DNA of 64,000 bases, taken from NCBI GenBank assembly GCA_934130105.1, contig CAKOXL010000003.1, positions 1 through 64,000 on the forward strand, written 5' to 3'. Under the pieces are notes generated by a model. That model saw nothing but the letters and a program-made list of their open reading frames with translations. It was not told where the DNA came from and searched no databases. Positions within the stretch are counted from its first letter, which is position 1. Each line of letters begins with the position of its first letter. Below, piece by piece: positions 25,176 through 33,996 of the stretch. This DNA is from an uncultured Bacilli bacterium (GTDB lineage Bacteria > Bacillota_I > Bacilli_A > RF39 > UBA660). The position numbers and the translations under genes are program-made.

Positions 25176-26240
25176 CTACTCGGTAACAATCCAAGCAGTT
25201 GGAATTCTTCTTAAAACACCTTGTGCACCAGTTGATGAAATTGGATTATTTAATAATTCTTGTCCTTCTAATAAAGCAGATGATGTACCACCGTCAAGGT
25301 TAGCAGCATTAACAGCTCCATAATTTTGCATTAATTCAGTTAAACCAACCATATCAATACCCAAGATACCACTAGTATAATTTCTACCATTAATAACAGC
25401 AAAAAGCACTATTCCATCAGCACGTTGTCCTATTGCACTACGAGGAGCAATTCCCCAACCACCATTTCCTTTTACAAATGAAGCTTTACCATTAACAATC
25501 AAGAAAGGTCCAAACTCAATAGCATCACGCATACCTTTAGCAAGTGCTTGACTGATAGACATTTTACCAAGAATTAGCTTGTTGTCTTTATCAAATCCAA
25601 TAAAGCCACCACCTACCTGAGCATCATCATAATCATAAATAACTCTACCATCTTTTATAACAGTACCATGTGGAATCGCACCATTACCACTCCAAGTAGG
25701 ATCATAAAAGCCACTAGCATTCATACTAATTAAAGCATTATTATTTTTAGCAATTGTTTTTAAAGTTTGACCCTCTGTTCCTAATTTAGAACTAACAGCA
25801 AGTTTTACTTTTTCAGGTTTATAAACCGCTATAATATATCCATCATAGCCACTACCCTTAACTTTAATTTTTTTATAGATTGTATTTTCATCTACACCTT
25901 CGAATAAATCTTTCTCATACTTGGAATTATATTTTCCATTATTATTAAAATCATCTATATCAATTAAATCAGGATTAGTATCTTCATCAACTTCAATCAA
26001 ATAATTATCAGCTAAAACTTTATTAATATATTCATCTGTATAAAACCAACGTGCTAAATATTGATGACTCATTGTAGTCATAGCTGTTGTAATTAGAAAA
26101 TTTCTGAATTTAGCATATGGACCATATAATAAAAACAAACCACTTGATAGACCAATAATTCCAATTGAAAATAATAATAAAAATGCTCGTTTTACTTTAA
26201 GACTTATTTTAAGTTTTGTCTTTTTATTACTCTTAGTCAT
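25176..26240 (-). CDS. Membrane-anchored phosphodiester glycosidase (NAGPA domain)
   Basis: N-terminal membrane anchor (about 16-40, within LLFSIGIIGLSSGLFLLYG) and a C-terminal NAGPA/DUF2233 domain (about 120-354), recognised by SMNASGFYD, FGPFLIVNGK, APRSAIGQRADG and the final AANLDGGTSSALL. Family members hydrolyse GlcNAc-1-phosphodiesters or act on exopolysaccharide and wall glycans outside the cell. The substrate here is unknown. The gene follows the 189-residue membrane protein by 15 bases, so the two are probably cotranscribed. Start has GGAGGG nearby. Confidence 0.85.
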   Translation of the reverse strand: MTKSNKKTKLKISLKVKRAFLLLFSIGIIGLSSGLFLLYGPYAKFRNFLITTAMTTMSHQYLARWFYTDEYINKVLADNYLIEVDEDTNPDLIDIDDFNNNGKYNSKYEKDLFEGVDENTIYKKIKVKGSGYDGYIIAVYKPEKVKLAVSSKLGTEGQTLKTIAKNNNALISMNASGFYDPTWSGNGAIPHGTVIKDGRVIYDYDDAQVGGGFIGFDKDNKLILGKMSISQALAKGMRDAIEFGPFLIVNGKASFVKGNGGWGIAPRSAIGQRADGIVLFAVINGRNYTSGILGIDMVGLTELMQNYGAVNAANLDGGTSSALLEGQELLNNPISSTGAQGVLRRIPTAWIVTE

Positions 26241-26255
26241 AACTACCCTCCAATA

Positions 26256-26825
26256 CTAATTACTACTTTTTCCAATAAATTCTCCATCAGAATTAATATC
26301 AACATATTGATACTTAGAAACATAGTTTTTAAAATTAGTATCATTATCATTTAAATCTTTTTCTCTACGAAACTCTTCAATTACATCATTAAAAGATAAA
26401 ATATCTTTCGTATAATAATTTATAACTGTTTCATAAGCAATTATAAAAGCATCACATTTATTCATAATATCACTATTAGAATAATGTTTATTAACACAAT
26501 TTTCTTTTAAAAATGAAGACGAATCATTAACTGCATCAACACTTTCAGTATATTTATCTAATATTAAAATCCAATCATCATAGTTATCTTCAACTGTTTC
26601 AGTAAAAAGATTACTAACAACTTCACTATAGTAAGAACTTCTTCTTTCATTAAATGATTCAACTTTTTTTCTAAAATTATCATCCTGTTCTACTATATCG
26701 AATTCTAATTTATTTTGTTTATATTTACTGCTACTAACTCTTTCATAAACAATAATAGCAATACCGGAACCAATAAGTAACAAACCAAAAACTAATATTA
26801 AAAATATTATTTTTCTTCTTTTCAT
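26256..26825 (-). CDS. Membrane-anchored protein of unknown function
   Basis: 189 residues: a basic N-terminus and one membrane helix (about 5-28), then a mostly helical, charged ectodomain with two Cys (KENCVNKHY and MNKCDAF) that could form a disulfide. No motif recognised. RBS AGGGAGG. It lies 15 bases before the NAGPA gene and 68 bases after the OapA-like gene, so the three may form one unit downstream of the large RNA. Function cannot be assigned. Confidence 0.7.
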   Translation of the reverse strand: MKRRKIIFLILVFGLLLIGSGIAIIVYERVSSSKYKQNKLEFDIVEQDDNFRKKVESFNERRSSYYSEVVSNLFTETVEDNYDDWILILDKYTESVDAVNDSSSFLKENCVNKHYSNSDIMNKCDAFIIAYETVINYYTKDILSFNDVIEEFRREKDLNDNDTNFKNYVSKYQYVDINSDGEFIGKSSN

Positions 26826-26893
26826 TTATTCCTCCCTTTATTCTTAAAACAGTATATCAAAAAAAATACAATTTGTCTAATAAAAAGTGGAAG

Positions 26894-27481
26894 TTATCCC
26901 TTATAAAAATAAGATATAAATTTAGAAAAATAAAATAATATCTGTGAACTTTTATTAATTGCAAATGCTTTACCAATTGCTTTACCGCCTATTGTTAATG
27001 AAGCAACAATAGCAGTTACCAAAAGACTAACACTAAATAAATTAAGATTTAGACTATTAGCTATCGCACTAGATAATAAAGCACTAGCCGATCCACTGAC
27101 AATTCCACATATATCACCAATAACATCGTTACAAAAGCTAGAGGCTTTTTCACTATTCTTAATTAATTTTACTCCTATTTTAGCACCTCTTACTTGTTTT
27201 GATGCCATCGAATTAAATACTTTAAGATCTGCAACAGTTATAGCTACACCTACCATATCAAATAAAATACCAATACCAATAAATAATAGTATAACAACAA
27301 CAGCTAAAATACTACCAGCATTGGGAATAGCTGTTTCTGAAAAAAAAGAAAAAGCAAGAGAAATAAAAAAGGCCAATAAAGTTACTTTACTAATCCACTT
27401 ATAATCAACTAATTTTTTATTTTTTACCGTTTTCTTAAGAACTTTTGTCTCATATTTATCTTTACATTTTTTATATTTCAT
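26894..27481 (-). CDS. oapA: OLE-associated membrane protein OapA-like
   Basis: 195 residues with about four membrane helices: two near 32-50 and 55-78, two in the C-terminal half (about 130-175). The cytosolic loop carries the segments I associate with OapA: ILFDMVGVAITVAD, MASKQVRGAKIGVKLIKN, FCNDVIGDICGIVSG and ASLTIGGKAIGKAFAI. OapA is the membrane partner that anchors OLE RNA as a ribonucleoprotein complex and is usually encoded directly downstream of it, exactly the arrangement here: GAGG ribosome binding site about 10 bases past the RNA's U-run. The basic N-terminus (KYKKCKDKYETKVLKK) suits RNA contact. Assignment is from remembered family pattern plus position; no search was possible. 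Confidence 0.75.
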   Translation of the reverse strand: MKYKKCKDKYETKVLKKTVKNKKLVDYKWISKVTLLAFFISLAFSFFSETAIPNAGSILAVVVILLFIGIGILFDMVGVAITVADLKVFNSMASKQVRGAKIGVKLIKNSEKASSFCNDVIGDICGIVSGSASALLSSAIANSLNLNLFSVSLLVTAIVASLTIGGKAIGKAFAINKSSQILFYFSKFISYFYKG

Positions 27482-27490
27482 TTCAACCTC

Positions 27491-28066
27491 AAAAAAAATA
27501 AGAAATGGTCGTTAATAAAGTAAACCTTGTATCTTAGGTCAAGTTGGATTTCCCTACTTTCAACTTATCGTTACCAATAAGCGGTTCCCCATTAAAGAAA
27601 GCAATAGATTGTCACCAATTCTATGACTTGATTACCACTTAGCATACACTGCAATCCAATATTAATACTACACCCTAGGAGTTTTCCTCAAACACTTTAA
27701 ATTTATTATTATGCTTTTTTGCAATAATTGTTTCAAGTAGCAATACTTAATAAAAGATGTACACCTTATATTAAGCTGTCTCTATCCCCAACTATCACGC
27801 AAGCCAAGCTACGCTACCCATAGATTTCTCCACATGATAGGTTTAATCCTAAGTCGTAAAATATTATTTCACAAGATTAGGTCTCCGCAAGAAAATGGGT
27901 CGTTCCTCATATGCCATTATAAGCGCCCACAATCTCTTCCAACCAGCACCTACCCAATACTGGGCGTATTAAGCAAGCACCAGATGTTTCATAGATGTGC
28001 TCTTTAACGAATTTTTAGGCTCGTCTTCATAATAACTAAAGTGACTAGAATAATGCACCACTTCTT
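27491..28066 (-). ncRNA. ole: Large structured RNA, probable OLE RNA (about 575 nt)
   Basis: The gap has no credible gene but clear RNA signals on the minus strand. A sigma-A promoter lies at 28072-28100. The 5' end AAGAAGUGGU (28057-28066) pairs over 10 bp (one G-U) with the 3' end ACCAUUUCUU (27500-27509), closing the whole RNA just before eight U residues (27491-27498). Internal helices are visible, e.g. CUAUCAUG / CGUGAUAG, GUGAAAU / AUUUUAC and CCCA / UGGG. Size (OLE is about 600 nt), closing stem, ornate folding and the downstream OapA-like gene all fit OLE. It contains none of the hallmark segments of tmRNA, RNase P RNA or SRP RNA. A weak U-run may allow read-through into oapA. Confidence 0.7.
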
Positions 28067-28071
28067 ATATT

Positions 28072-28100
28072 ATTATATTATATTCAATGAAAAATTTCAA
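28072..28100 (-). promoter_or_regulatory. Sigma-A promoter of the large RNA
   Basis: TTGAAA (28095-28100), 17-base spacer, TATAAT (28072-28077) on the minus strand. The expected start, about 28065, coincides with the outer edge of the closing stem. Confidence 0.75.
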
Positions 28101-28114
28101 ATGATTAATATTAC

Positions 28115-28675
28115 TTAAATAACTTCCAAATTTCTATCAGCTAAAAGGGCAAATAATTTTTTATGTTCTTCAGTATAAGGAACATAGTCCTTATCCCCTT
28201 CTTTAAATATATCTTCCAAATATTCATAATATACATACTTAATATCTGTTAACTCTTCAACTTGAAGTTTCGTCTTTTCAACATTTAAATCCCTATGCAA
28301 TAAATATACATCATCAAAAACACGTATATATGAATCTTTATAAGGTTGAACACGCTTTATAGTAAATAAGAATTCTAATTCACTAGCATCAGCATCAATA
28401 TCTAATTCTTCCTTAAGTTCACGTAAACCAGACTGAACACTATCCTCACCAGCTATAACATGTCCAGCAGATGAAATTGCCCATAAATTAGGAAAAGTCT
28501 TTTTTAAAGGATTTCTCTTTTGAACTAATAATTCTTGGTTACAATTCATTATCCAAATATGAACAGAACGATGCCAAAGTCCTTTATTATATACTTCTTC
28601 TTTCGTTTCAACTATTCCTGTTTTATTACCATTTTCATCTAACACATCTAATAATTCTGTCATAACATCACTCAT
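28115..28675 (-). CDS. NUDIX hydrolase (YfcD/isopentenyl-diphosphate-isomerase-like)
   Basis: 186 residues from the ATG of MSDVMTELLDVLDENG, preceded by AGGTGA; an ATG nine codons earlier has no site. The Nudix box GHVIAGEDSVQSGLRELKEE (about residues 72-95) is complete. The N-terminus (LLDVLDENGNKTG) and WHRSVHIWI place it in the YfcD/IDI-like branch, which hydrolyses or isomerises diphosphates. The exact substrate cannot be told from sequence. It ends 14 bases before the -35 of the large RNA. Confidence 0.88.
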   Translation of the reverse strand: MSDVMTELLDVLDENGNKTGIVETKEEVYNKGLWHRSVHIWIMNCNQELLVQKRNPLKKTFPNLWAISSAGHVIAGEDSVQSGLRELKEELDIDADASELEFLFTIKRVQPYKDSYIRVFDDVYLLHRDLNVEKTKLQVEELTDIKYVYYEYLEDIFKEGDKDYVPYTEEHKKLFALLADRNLEVI

Positions 28676-28841
28676 ACTATCACCTATTATAGAATAACAC
28701 ATTAAAAATTTTTTTCTATATTTTTTTTAGCTACTTTACATAATTAGATATAATAATTAAGTTAACTTGTTGATAATTTATTGATACTTGCTACAAACAG
28801 CATTCATAATTGGAAGATTTCAATATTAAGTGTAAATTACA

Positions 28842-28874
28842 TAAAAAAATAAAAGATACCTAAATCTAGGTATC
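28842..28874 (-). terminator. Terminator of tRNA-Ile
   Basis: GATACCTA / TAGGTATC stem (arms 28867-28874 and 28855-28862 on the minus strand) with a 4-base loop, followed by TTTTATTTTTTT. Confidence 0.85.
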
Positions 28875-28914
28875 TCATGTTCACAAACCTTATAAAATAA
28901 GGATCAATTCTAAA

Positions 28915-28991
<77 letters not shown>

Positions 28992-29071
28992 ATTTAATCA
29001 GTGAACATTTACATTTTACTATATTTTTCTACTGTTGGCAAGTATTTTTTTTAAATTTATCTTTTTTTATG

Positions 29072-29116
29072 AAAAAAACAAATAAATAGGAGAGAACAAA
29101 CAACAATTCTCTCCTA
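29072..29116 (-). terminator. Terminator of the 176-residue membrane protein gene
   Basis: Ten-base perfect stem TAGGAGAGAA / TTCTCTCCTA (29107-29116 and 29087-29096) with a T-rich tail on the minus strand. Confidence 0.8.
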
Positions 29117-29127
29117 AAACCAACCTA

Positions 29128-29658
29128 TTAATTTTTTTCAAAGAATTTTAAAATATTATCTCTACCAGTAATTCTTTCTACAATTTTCTTATCTTTAATT
29201 CTTACAAGAGTAGGATTAGAAGCTTTAAAATCAACTAATCTAACTGGTTTTTCAATTAAATATTCTCCATCTTCCAAAACATATTGCTTATTTACTTGCT
29301 TTTCTAAATCAATTATATGAAAAGGTAAACTTTTATCCTTACTAGTGTAAGTATCAATTAAACTAATATAATAGCTTGCAAAAGTATCTGTAAAATTAAA
29401 TAGTAATACATAATATTCACTGTCACTACGATTTAACATTTGGCCAACTATAATTTCCTCATATTGAATGCTAGTAGCTACTTCTTCACTCTCTTCTTTT
29501 TTATTAAATTTTATCTCGCCACTTACAATAGCTGTTATAAAATATGTAAGTGCTAACACTAAAACAACACAAATCGCAATCTTAACAAATTTAGAATATT
29601 CTATTTCGCTATTACTACTACTTTTATATAAATTTCTTTTTTGTTTCTTATTTTTCAT
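29128..29658 (-). CDS. Membrane-anchored thioredoxin-like protein without CxxC
   Basis: Start at the ATG of MKNKKQKRN; a GTG four codons upstream forms part of the ribosome binding site (GGTGAT). 176 residues: basic N-terminus, one membrane helix (about 27-48), then a domain whose pattern (EYYVLLFNF, SYYISLIDTY, NPTLVRIKDKKIVERITG) resembles a thioredoxin fold, but the redox CxxC is absent. It could bind or scaffold without doing redox chemistry. The fold assignment is tentative. Flanked by tRNA-Ile and the GerS-like gene. Confidence 0.65.
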   Translation of the reverse strand: MKNKKQKRNLYKSSSNSEIEYSKFVKIAICVVLVLALTYFITAIVSGEIKFNKKEESEEVATSIQYEEIIVGQMLNRSDSEYYVLLFNFTDTFASYYISLIDTYTSKDKSLPFHIIDLEKQVNKQYVLEDGEYLIEKPVRLVDFKASNPTLVRIKDKKIVERITGRDNILKFFEKN

Positions 29659-29758
29659 GTAAATCACCACACATAGATTGTAACACGGTTATAGAATAAA
29701 TGTCAAAATAATTAAAACCAAATTAAAAAATAGATAAAATTTTATCTATTTTTATACT

Positions 29759-30766
29759 CTATTTCATTGTTGGTATAACATTAACACTTCTAGCAATATC
29801 AAGTAACTCATCCTGACTTATTACATCACTTACTAAATAATAGTCAATTCCATTACTACTCCAACTAATCGAACTATCAGTTAAAGAACCAACTGTATCA
29901 ATAAGTAAGTAAGGTTCACCATAAGTTGGAATAATAGAAAATTCATTTTCAATACTTGATGTTTCTTCAACTAAAAGGAATGGTTTTTCGCCTTCAAATG
30001 TCATAATAATTCTTTCACCATCAGTTTTAGTAATCTTTTCTTCACTTGCTAAAACTGTTCCAGTAGGAATATATAATGGATAGATAGAATCCTCGATTTT
30101 ACTAGTAGTATTAGTATTAGCATCAGCATTATTATCTTGTTCAGTATTCATAATTTTGTTTAAATCAAACGTATCATTATTAATATCAGGATTAAGATCA
30201 ATTGTTAAAAAAGTCATAGTCATTTGACTAATATCATTCTCATCCAATACACTTACCTTTTTTAAATTTAAATTTTTGTCAAATGTAACTGTTTGTTTAA
30301 CTAGTTTTCTATTATTTGGATAATTAACACTAGTTGTAAAAATATGCTCATTTTCGCTACTAACTAAACTTTTCTCATCATCAGAATTAATATCATCCAA
30401 AATAGATTGTATTAAATATACTTGTGAATTATTGTATGGCCAATCACTTTGAAATTTAAAACTTTTATTAAGTGTCGGTGTTAATACATATACTCCATCT
30501 TCATTTTTTAAAATTATCTGTTCATGATTATTATTGCGATTCTTTAAACTAACATAATATTTATCCTTTTTTTGATAGATAACTTTAACATCGTAATTAT
30601 ACACATCATCATTATTAACAATCTCTAAATTTCCAGTCAATTGATATGCTTTTAAATTACCATATTTCTTAGAAACATCTTTTAAAACATCATTTTTAGT
30701 ATTTCCAAAACATCCAGTTGTAAACATACAACTTACAACTAGCAAAAATAAAAATATTTTTTTCAT
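29759..30766 (-). CDS. LolA-fold lipoprotein, GerS/YdcC-like
   Basis: Start at ATG of MKKIFLFLL (GAGGAG at good distance; a GTG two codons upstream is too near). Lipoprotein signal with lipobox TTGC, modified Cys19. The mature protein has the LolA/LolB-like pattern of long beta strands (AYQLTGNLEI, DVKVIYQKKDKYYVSLKN, VYVLTPTLNKSF, TFDKNLNLKKV). In spore formers such lipoproteins are YdcC or, in C. difficile, GerS, needed for cortex modification and SleC action. CATAGTATT at 30791-30799 (minus) resembles a sigma-E -10. Role in sporulation or germination is inferred; a general envelope lipoprotein is the alternative. Confidence 0.75.
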   Translation of the reverse strand: MKKIFLFLLVVSCMFTTGCFGNTKNDVLKDVSKKYGNLKAYQLTGNLEIVNNDDVYNYDVKVIYQKKDKYYVSLKNRNNNHEQIILKNEDGVYVLTPTLNKSFKFQSDWPYNNSQVYLIQSILDDINSDDEKSLVSSENEHIFTTSVNYPNNRKLVKQTVTFDKNLNLKKVSVLDENDISQMTMTFLTIDLNPDINNDTFDLNKIMNTEQDNNADANTNTTSKIEDSIYPLYIPTGTVLASEEKITKTDGERIIMTFEGEKPFLLVEETSSIENEFSIIPTYGEPYLLIDTVGSLTDSSISWSSNGIDYYLVSDVISQDELLDIARSVNVIPTMK

Positions 30767-30878
30767 GTTCACTCCTCTTTTCTTTCATTTAATACTATGA
30801 GTAAAAAAATACATTATTCACGAATATTTTTAAAATAAATGCTTATCATAATACTGAAACAAGAAAAAGGAGGATTTT

Positions 30879-31073
30879 ATGCAAGCATTACAAAAAGTAG
30901 CATTAGTTTTCATAATAATAGGCGCTATTAACTGGGGATTAATTGGACTATTCGATTTTAACCTAGTTGAATCATTATTTGGAGCAGATAATGTGATAAC
31001 TAAAATTGTGTATGTTTTGGTCGGCATATCAGGTATTATTGATATAAGTTTATTATTTAACGACTATGAATAA
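30879..31073 (+). CDS. DUF378 family small membrane protein
   Basis: 64 residues, two membrane helices (about 5-24 and 38-58) with the DUF378 signatures GAINWGLIGLFDFN and a closing GISGIIDISLL. Strong ribosome binding site AAGGAGG. Function of the family is unknown. It is the only plus-strand gene between 21 and 52 kb and is convergent with cdaR, sharing a bidirectional terminator. Confidence 0.9.
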   Translation: MQALQKVALVFIIIGAINWGLIGLFDFNLVESLFGADNVITKIVYVLVGISGIIDISLLFNDYE

Positions 31074-31101
31074 AAGATACTGAAAACATTCAGTATCTTT
31101 T
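31072..31101. terminator. Bidirectional terminator
   Basis: Perfect 13-base arms AAAAGATACTGAA (31072-31084) and TTCAGTATCTTTT (31089-31101), loop AACA, with T residues on both strands. It closes the DUF378 gene and cdaR. Confidence 0.9.
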
Positions 31102-31106
31102 ATCTT

Positions 31107-32453
31107 TTACTTTTCTTCAATTATAATTTTTATTTTTGTTGTTTTTGATTCATAGGTTAATTTCAAATCATCACCGCTTGCTTTAACTTCGACTTCATAT
31201 TCACCAGGTGTGTAACCATTTAAATCAACTGTTACCTTTAAGGAACTTTTATCAAGCTTATTAACAACATCACTACTACCTTTAACAACAACTGTTACTT
31301 CACTATTTTCTTTTCCTATTGTATATGCTTTATATTTTGTAGTATCTAAATTAATTGGTGTAATCGTAATAGCATCAAATTCTTTAGTAATTACATCATC
31401 AAGTACTACTTTTACAGTAACAGTTTTACTGCTGATTGATCTAACGCCTGATGGTTTATCAATATTAATATTAAATGTTTTACTACTTGCTAAATTACTA
31501 ACATCAATTTCAACAGGAATAGAATCAATTCCATTAATTACTGATTCTTCACCATAAATAGTAACCTTAGAAATAGAAGTTGTGAATTCTTTTATTGATT
31601 TTCCAAAAGCTAAATCTCCCTTAGGAACAACTTGTAATGAAACTTCTTTACTAGGAGAAGTTATTTTAACTGTTGCATCAATACTAGATGGCACAATCTC
31701 AACATCAACAGGCTGACCATCACTATCATAAGCAATAAGCGGAACATCTTTTAATGTGAAAGTACCAACTTTAGGATTACCAATATTATCAATATCTACT
31801 AATGCCTTAACTGTTGCAACCTGTTTTAATTTATAACTAGCGCCTTTAATAATAACATCATTTCTACTTAAATCAACATTATCCAAAATTAAAGTTGCAT
31901 CCAAATTATCCTTATGTAAAATATCATAATCTAATTCTCTAGTCTCAGATACTTTTTCATAAACAACTATATTTGCAGTAGATGGATCAAGCTTATAATC
32001 TATCGTTTTAAGCGCTTGAGACTGATTGTAATTTAATTTAACTTTATGACTACCAGGAGTTAATCCTCTTAAATCAACAGAAATACTTAAACTTGAAGTA
32101 TACTGCTTAGCTAAATATAAATCGGATGTTCTACCAATCAAAGTAACATCAACTGTCGTTGGAAGACCTTCTATAACATAAGCTTCTTCATTATATTCAG
32201 CTTGAACTGGTTGATTATATAAAATCTCAGCATTCTTATTTATTAATGTATCCGAGTTTTGATCGACTATAAAAAATACAGCAAAAGCAAAAATTAAAGA
32301 TAATATAATCAAAGTTTGTTTCTTATTAATAAATTTTTCTATTTCTTTACCATTTTTCTTAATAAAATCTGAAATAAATAAAATAAATTTCGTAATTGGA
32401 GTAATTAACCATTTATCAAAAAATAAAACTATTTTTTTACCTATTTTCTTCAT
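31107..32453 (-). CDS. cdaR: CdaR (YbbR-domain regulator of CdaA)
   Basis: 448 residues from the ATG of MKKIGKKIVLF (GAGGAAG upstream; an earlier ATG is inside cdaA and too close). One membrane helix near 50-70, then about four extracellular YbbR repeats, seen as recurring PTTVDVTLIGRTSDLYLAKQ-like strands ending in GLTPGSHKV, GKSIKEFTTS and GYTPGEYEVEV. CdaR binds and modulates the diadenylate cyclase CdaA. It overlaps cdaA by 17 bases, so they are coupled. The usual third gene, glmM, is not here; transcription ends at the shared terminator. Confidence 0.92.
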   Translation of the reverse strand: MKKIGKKIVLFFDKWLITPITKFILFISDFIKKNGKEIEKFINKKQTLIILSLIFAFAVFFIVDQNSDTLINKNAEILYNQPVQAEYNEEAYVIEGLPTTVDVTLIGRTSDLYLAKQYTSSLSISVDLRGLTPGSHKVKLNYNQSQALKTIDYKLDPSTANIVVYEKVSETRELDYDILHKDNLDATLILDNVDLSRNDVIIKGASYKLKQVATVKALVDIDNIGNPKVGTFTLKDVPLIAYDSDGQPVDVEIVPSSIDATVKITSPSKEVSLQVVPKGDLAFGKSIKEFTTSISKVTIYGEESVINGIDSIPVEIDVSNLASSKTFNINIDKPSGVRSISSKTVTVKVVLDDVITKEFDAITITPINLDTTKYKAYTIGKENSEVTVVVKGSSDVVNKLDKSSLKVTVDLNGYTPGEYEVEVKASGDDLKLTYESKTTKIKIIIEEK

Positions 32454-33261
32454 AAATATCTTCCTCATCTAACTCATCTAAATAATCTTCTTCTTGTTTA
32501 GGTCTTAACTCATCAATTAACATCATTCTAACATCATCAACAGATAAGTTATAAAATAATTCACCTTTTACAGCTACACTTACTCTACCTGTTTCTTCTG
32601 ATACAACAACACTAATTGCATCACTTTCTTCAGTAATACCTAAAGCAGCACGGTGACGAGTACCAAATTTTTTATTAACTTTTGAACTGTTACTTGTTGG
32701 AAAAACAGCGCCAGCACAACTTATTCTATTACCTTGAATAATTACTCCACCATCATGAAGTGGATTGTTTGGAAAGAATATTGATATTAACAAGTCGCTA
32801 GATAAATCTGCATATATTTTTTTACTTTTTTCAATATAATTAGCTAAACTAATATCTCTTTCTAGAACAATTAAAGCACCTATTCTAGCTTTTCTCAAAT
32901 ATTCAACTGCTGAAACAATTTCATATACTAATCGCTCGCGTTCATCAACTGTTAAAACTTTATGGCGACCTAATAATTGGGTTTTCCCTATTTGTTCTAA
33001 CACATTCCTTATTTCTGGTTGGAAAATTATAATTAAAGCAAGTGGTCCCCACATGATTACATATTCAAGTAATAAACCAATAGTAGTTAAACCTAACAGA
33101 TCGCTAATTATTTTAAGTGCTAAAATAATAGCTACTCCTTTAAATAATAAAGTTAATTTTACGTTATTTCTAATATTTTTTAAAATATAATAAATTGCTA
33201 ACCAAACTAATGAAATATCAAGAATTTTCTTAGCAATCGTAATAATACTATCTAATGTCAT
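32437..33261 (-). CDS. cdaA: Diadenylate cyclase CdaA
   Basis: Makes c-di-AMP, the essential second messenger controlling potassium and osmolyte homeostasis. 274 residues from the ATG of MTLDSIITIAKK (AAAGGAA upstream), the same size as the well-studied enzyme. Three N-terminal membrane helices (about 10-30, 38-55, 60-80), then the DAC domain with catalytic DGG in NPLHDGGVIIQ (near residue 168) and the RHR motif in FGTRHRAALG (near 200). Followed by overlapping cdaR. The 87-residue membrane protein gene lies 51 bases upstream. Confidence 0.96.
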   Translation of the reverse strand: MTLDSIITIAKKILDISLVWLAIYYILKNIRNNVKLTLLFKGVAIILALKIISDLLGLTTIGLLLEYVIMWGPLALIIIFQPEIRNVLEQIGKTQLLGRHKVLTVDERERLVYEIVSAVEYLRKARIGALIVLERDISLANYIEKSKKIYADLSSDLLISIFFPNNPLHDGGVIIQGNRISCAGAVFPTSNSSKVNKKFGTRHRAALGITEESDAISVVVSEETGRVSVAVKGELFYNLSVDDVRMMLIDELRPKQEEDYLDELDEEDIYEENR

Positions 33262-33312
33262 AATTATTCCTTTCATAAAAACTATTTTAAACTATTTATT
33301 AAATACAAATTA

Positions 33313-33576
33313 CTAATTAGAATGAAAGTCGTTAAAATCATTAACACTAACACTGCTACTAGGTGTATTAATAACATTACTATCTTTAATAGTAACGGGT
33401 TCAATTGGTGGAACTAAATTATCATTTTTAACAATAGCAACCCTAGCTTTTTCTTCATCTGAAATTTTCTTTTTTTCCATTAAGTAACCTATTATTGCCA
33501 TAATAAAAATAACTGATAATATAGCAACAACAACGTACAACGGACCATCAAGAATATCTCTAAAAAATTTAATCAT
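33313..33576 (-). CDS. Small single-pass membrane protein upstream of cdaA
   Basis: 87 residues: one membrane helix (about 14-33, VVVAILSVIFIMAIIGYLM), a charged stretch and a Ser/Asn/Asp-rich C-terminal tail likely disordered. RBS GAGGG. No family recognised. It is on the same strand as cdaA with only 51 bases between and no terminator, so it is probably cotranscribed and could modulate c-di-AMP synthesis (inference only). Confidence 0.65.
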   Translation of the reverse strand: MIKFFRDILDGPLYVVVAILSVIFIMAIIGYLMEKKKISDEEKARVAIVKNDNLVPPIEPVTIKDSNVINTPSSSVSVNDFNDFHSN

Positions 33577-33996
33577 TTTAAATCCCTCTTATTCTAAAGA
33601 AATTATAACACGAATTAATAAATATGTAAATTATGAATGTTTAAGCCCAATTTTTCCTTATAGATTATAGCTAATAAAAGGTAAATAATATTATTAAGTA
33701 TTTTTAAATAAAGGACTAATTACTTAATCAACTATTCTTATTAAATAATCATTATTTTTTCTATTACCATTATTAGTTAAAACTAATCAAGTACAATTAA
33801 CACAGTAAATATATTTTTAAATGCATTCTTAAATTTTAAAACCCAAACGTTTATCGTTTGAGCTTATTATCAAAATAGCAAACAGTATAATCTACAACTT
33901 TTTCTTCAATAGTAATTCGTATAAGTCAATCTATATAAAATGGCAACAAAAAGAAAAAGAAATGGAAACACCATTTCAAAACTTTATGATACTAAA
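33577..33996. other. Gene-free AT-rich region
   Basis: 420 bases without a plausible gene. The only structure seen is a 6-base stem CAAACG / CGTTTG (33844-33849, 33855-33860) with TTTTAAAATTT after it on the minus strand, at best a weak terminator for whatever would run off the interrupted gene. The region upstream of 33576 probably holds the promoter of the cda operon; no clear hexamers stand out. Confidence 0.5.

Noticed and set aside
27491..28066. Large structured region as tmRNA, RNase P RNA or a decayed gene
   Set aside because: No tmRNA tag frame or tRNA-like ends, no GAGGAAAGUC-type RNase P core, and no coherent protein fragments; the closing stem, promoter and OapA-like neighbour fit OLE better.
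30830..31027. Minus-strand frame opposite the DUF378 gene
   Set aside because: The plus strand encodes a recognisable DUF378 protein with a strong ribosome binding site; the antisense frame has neither.
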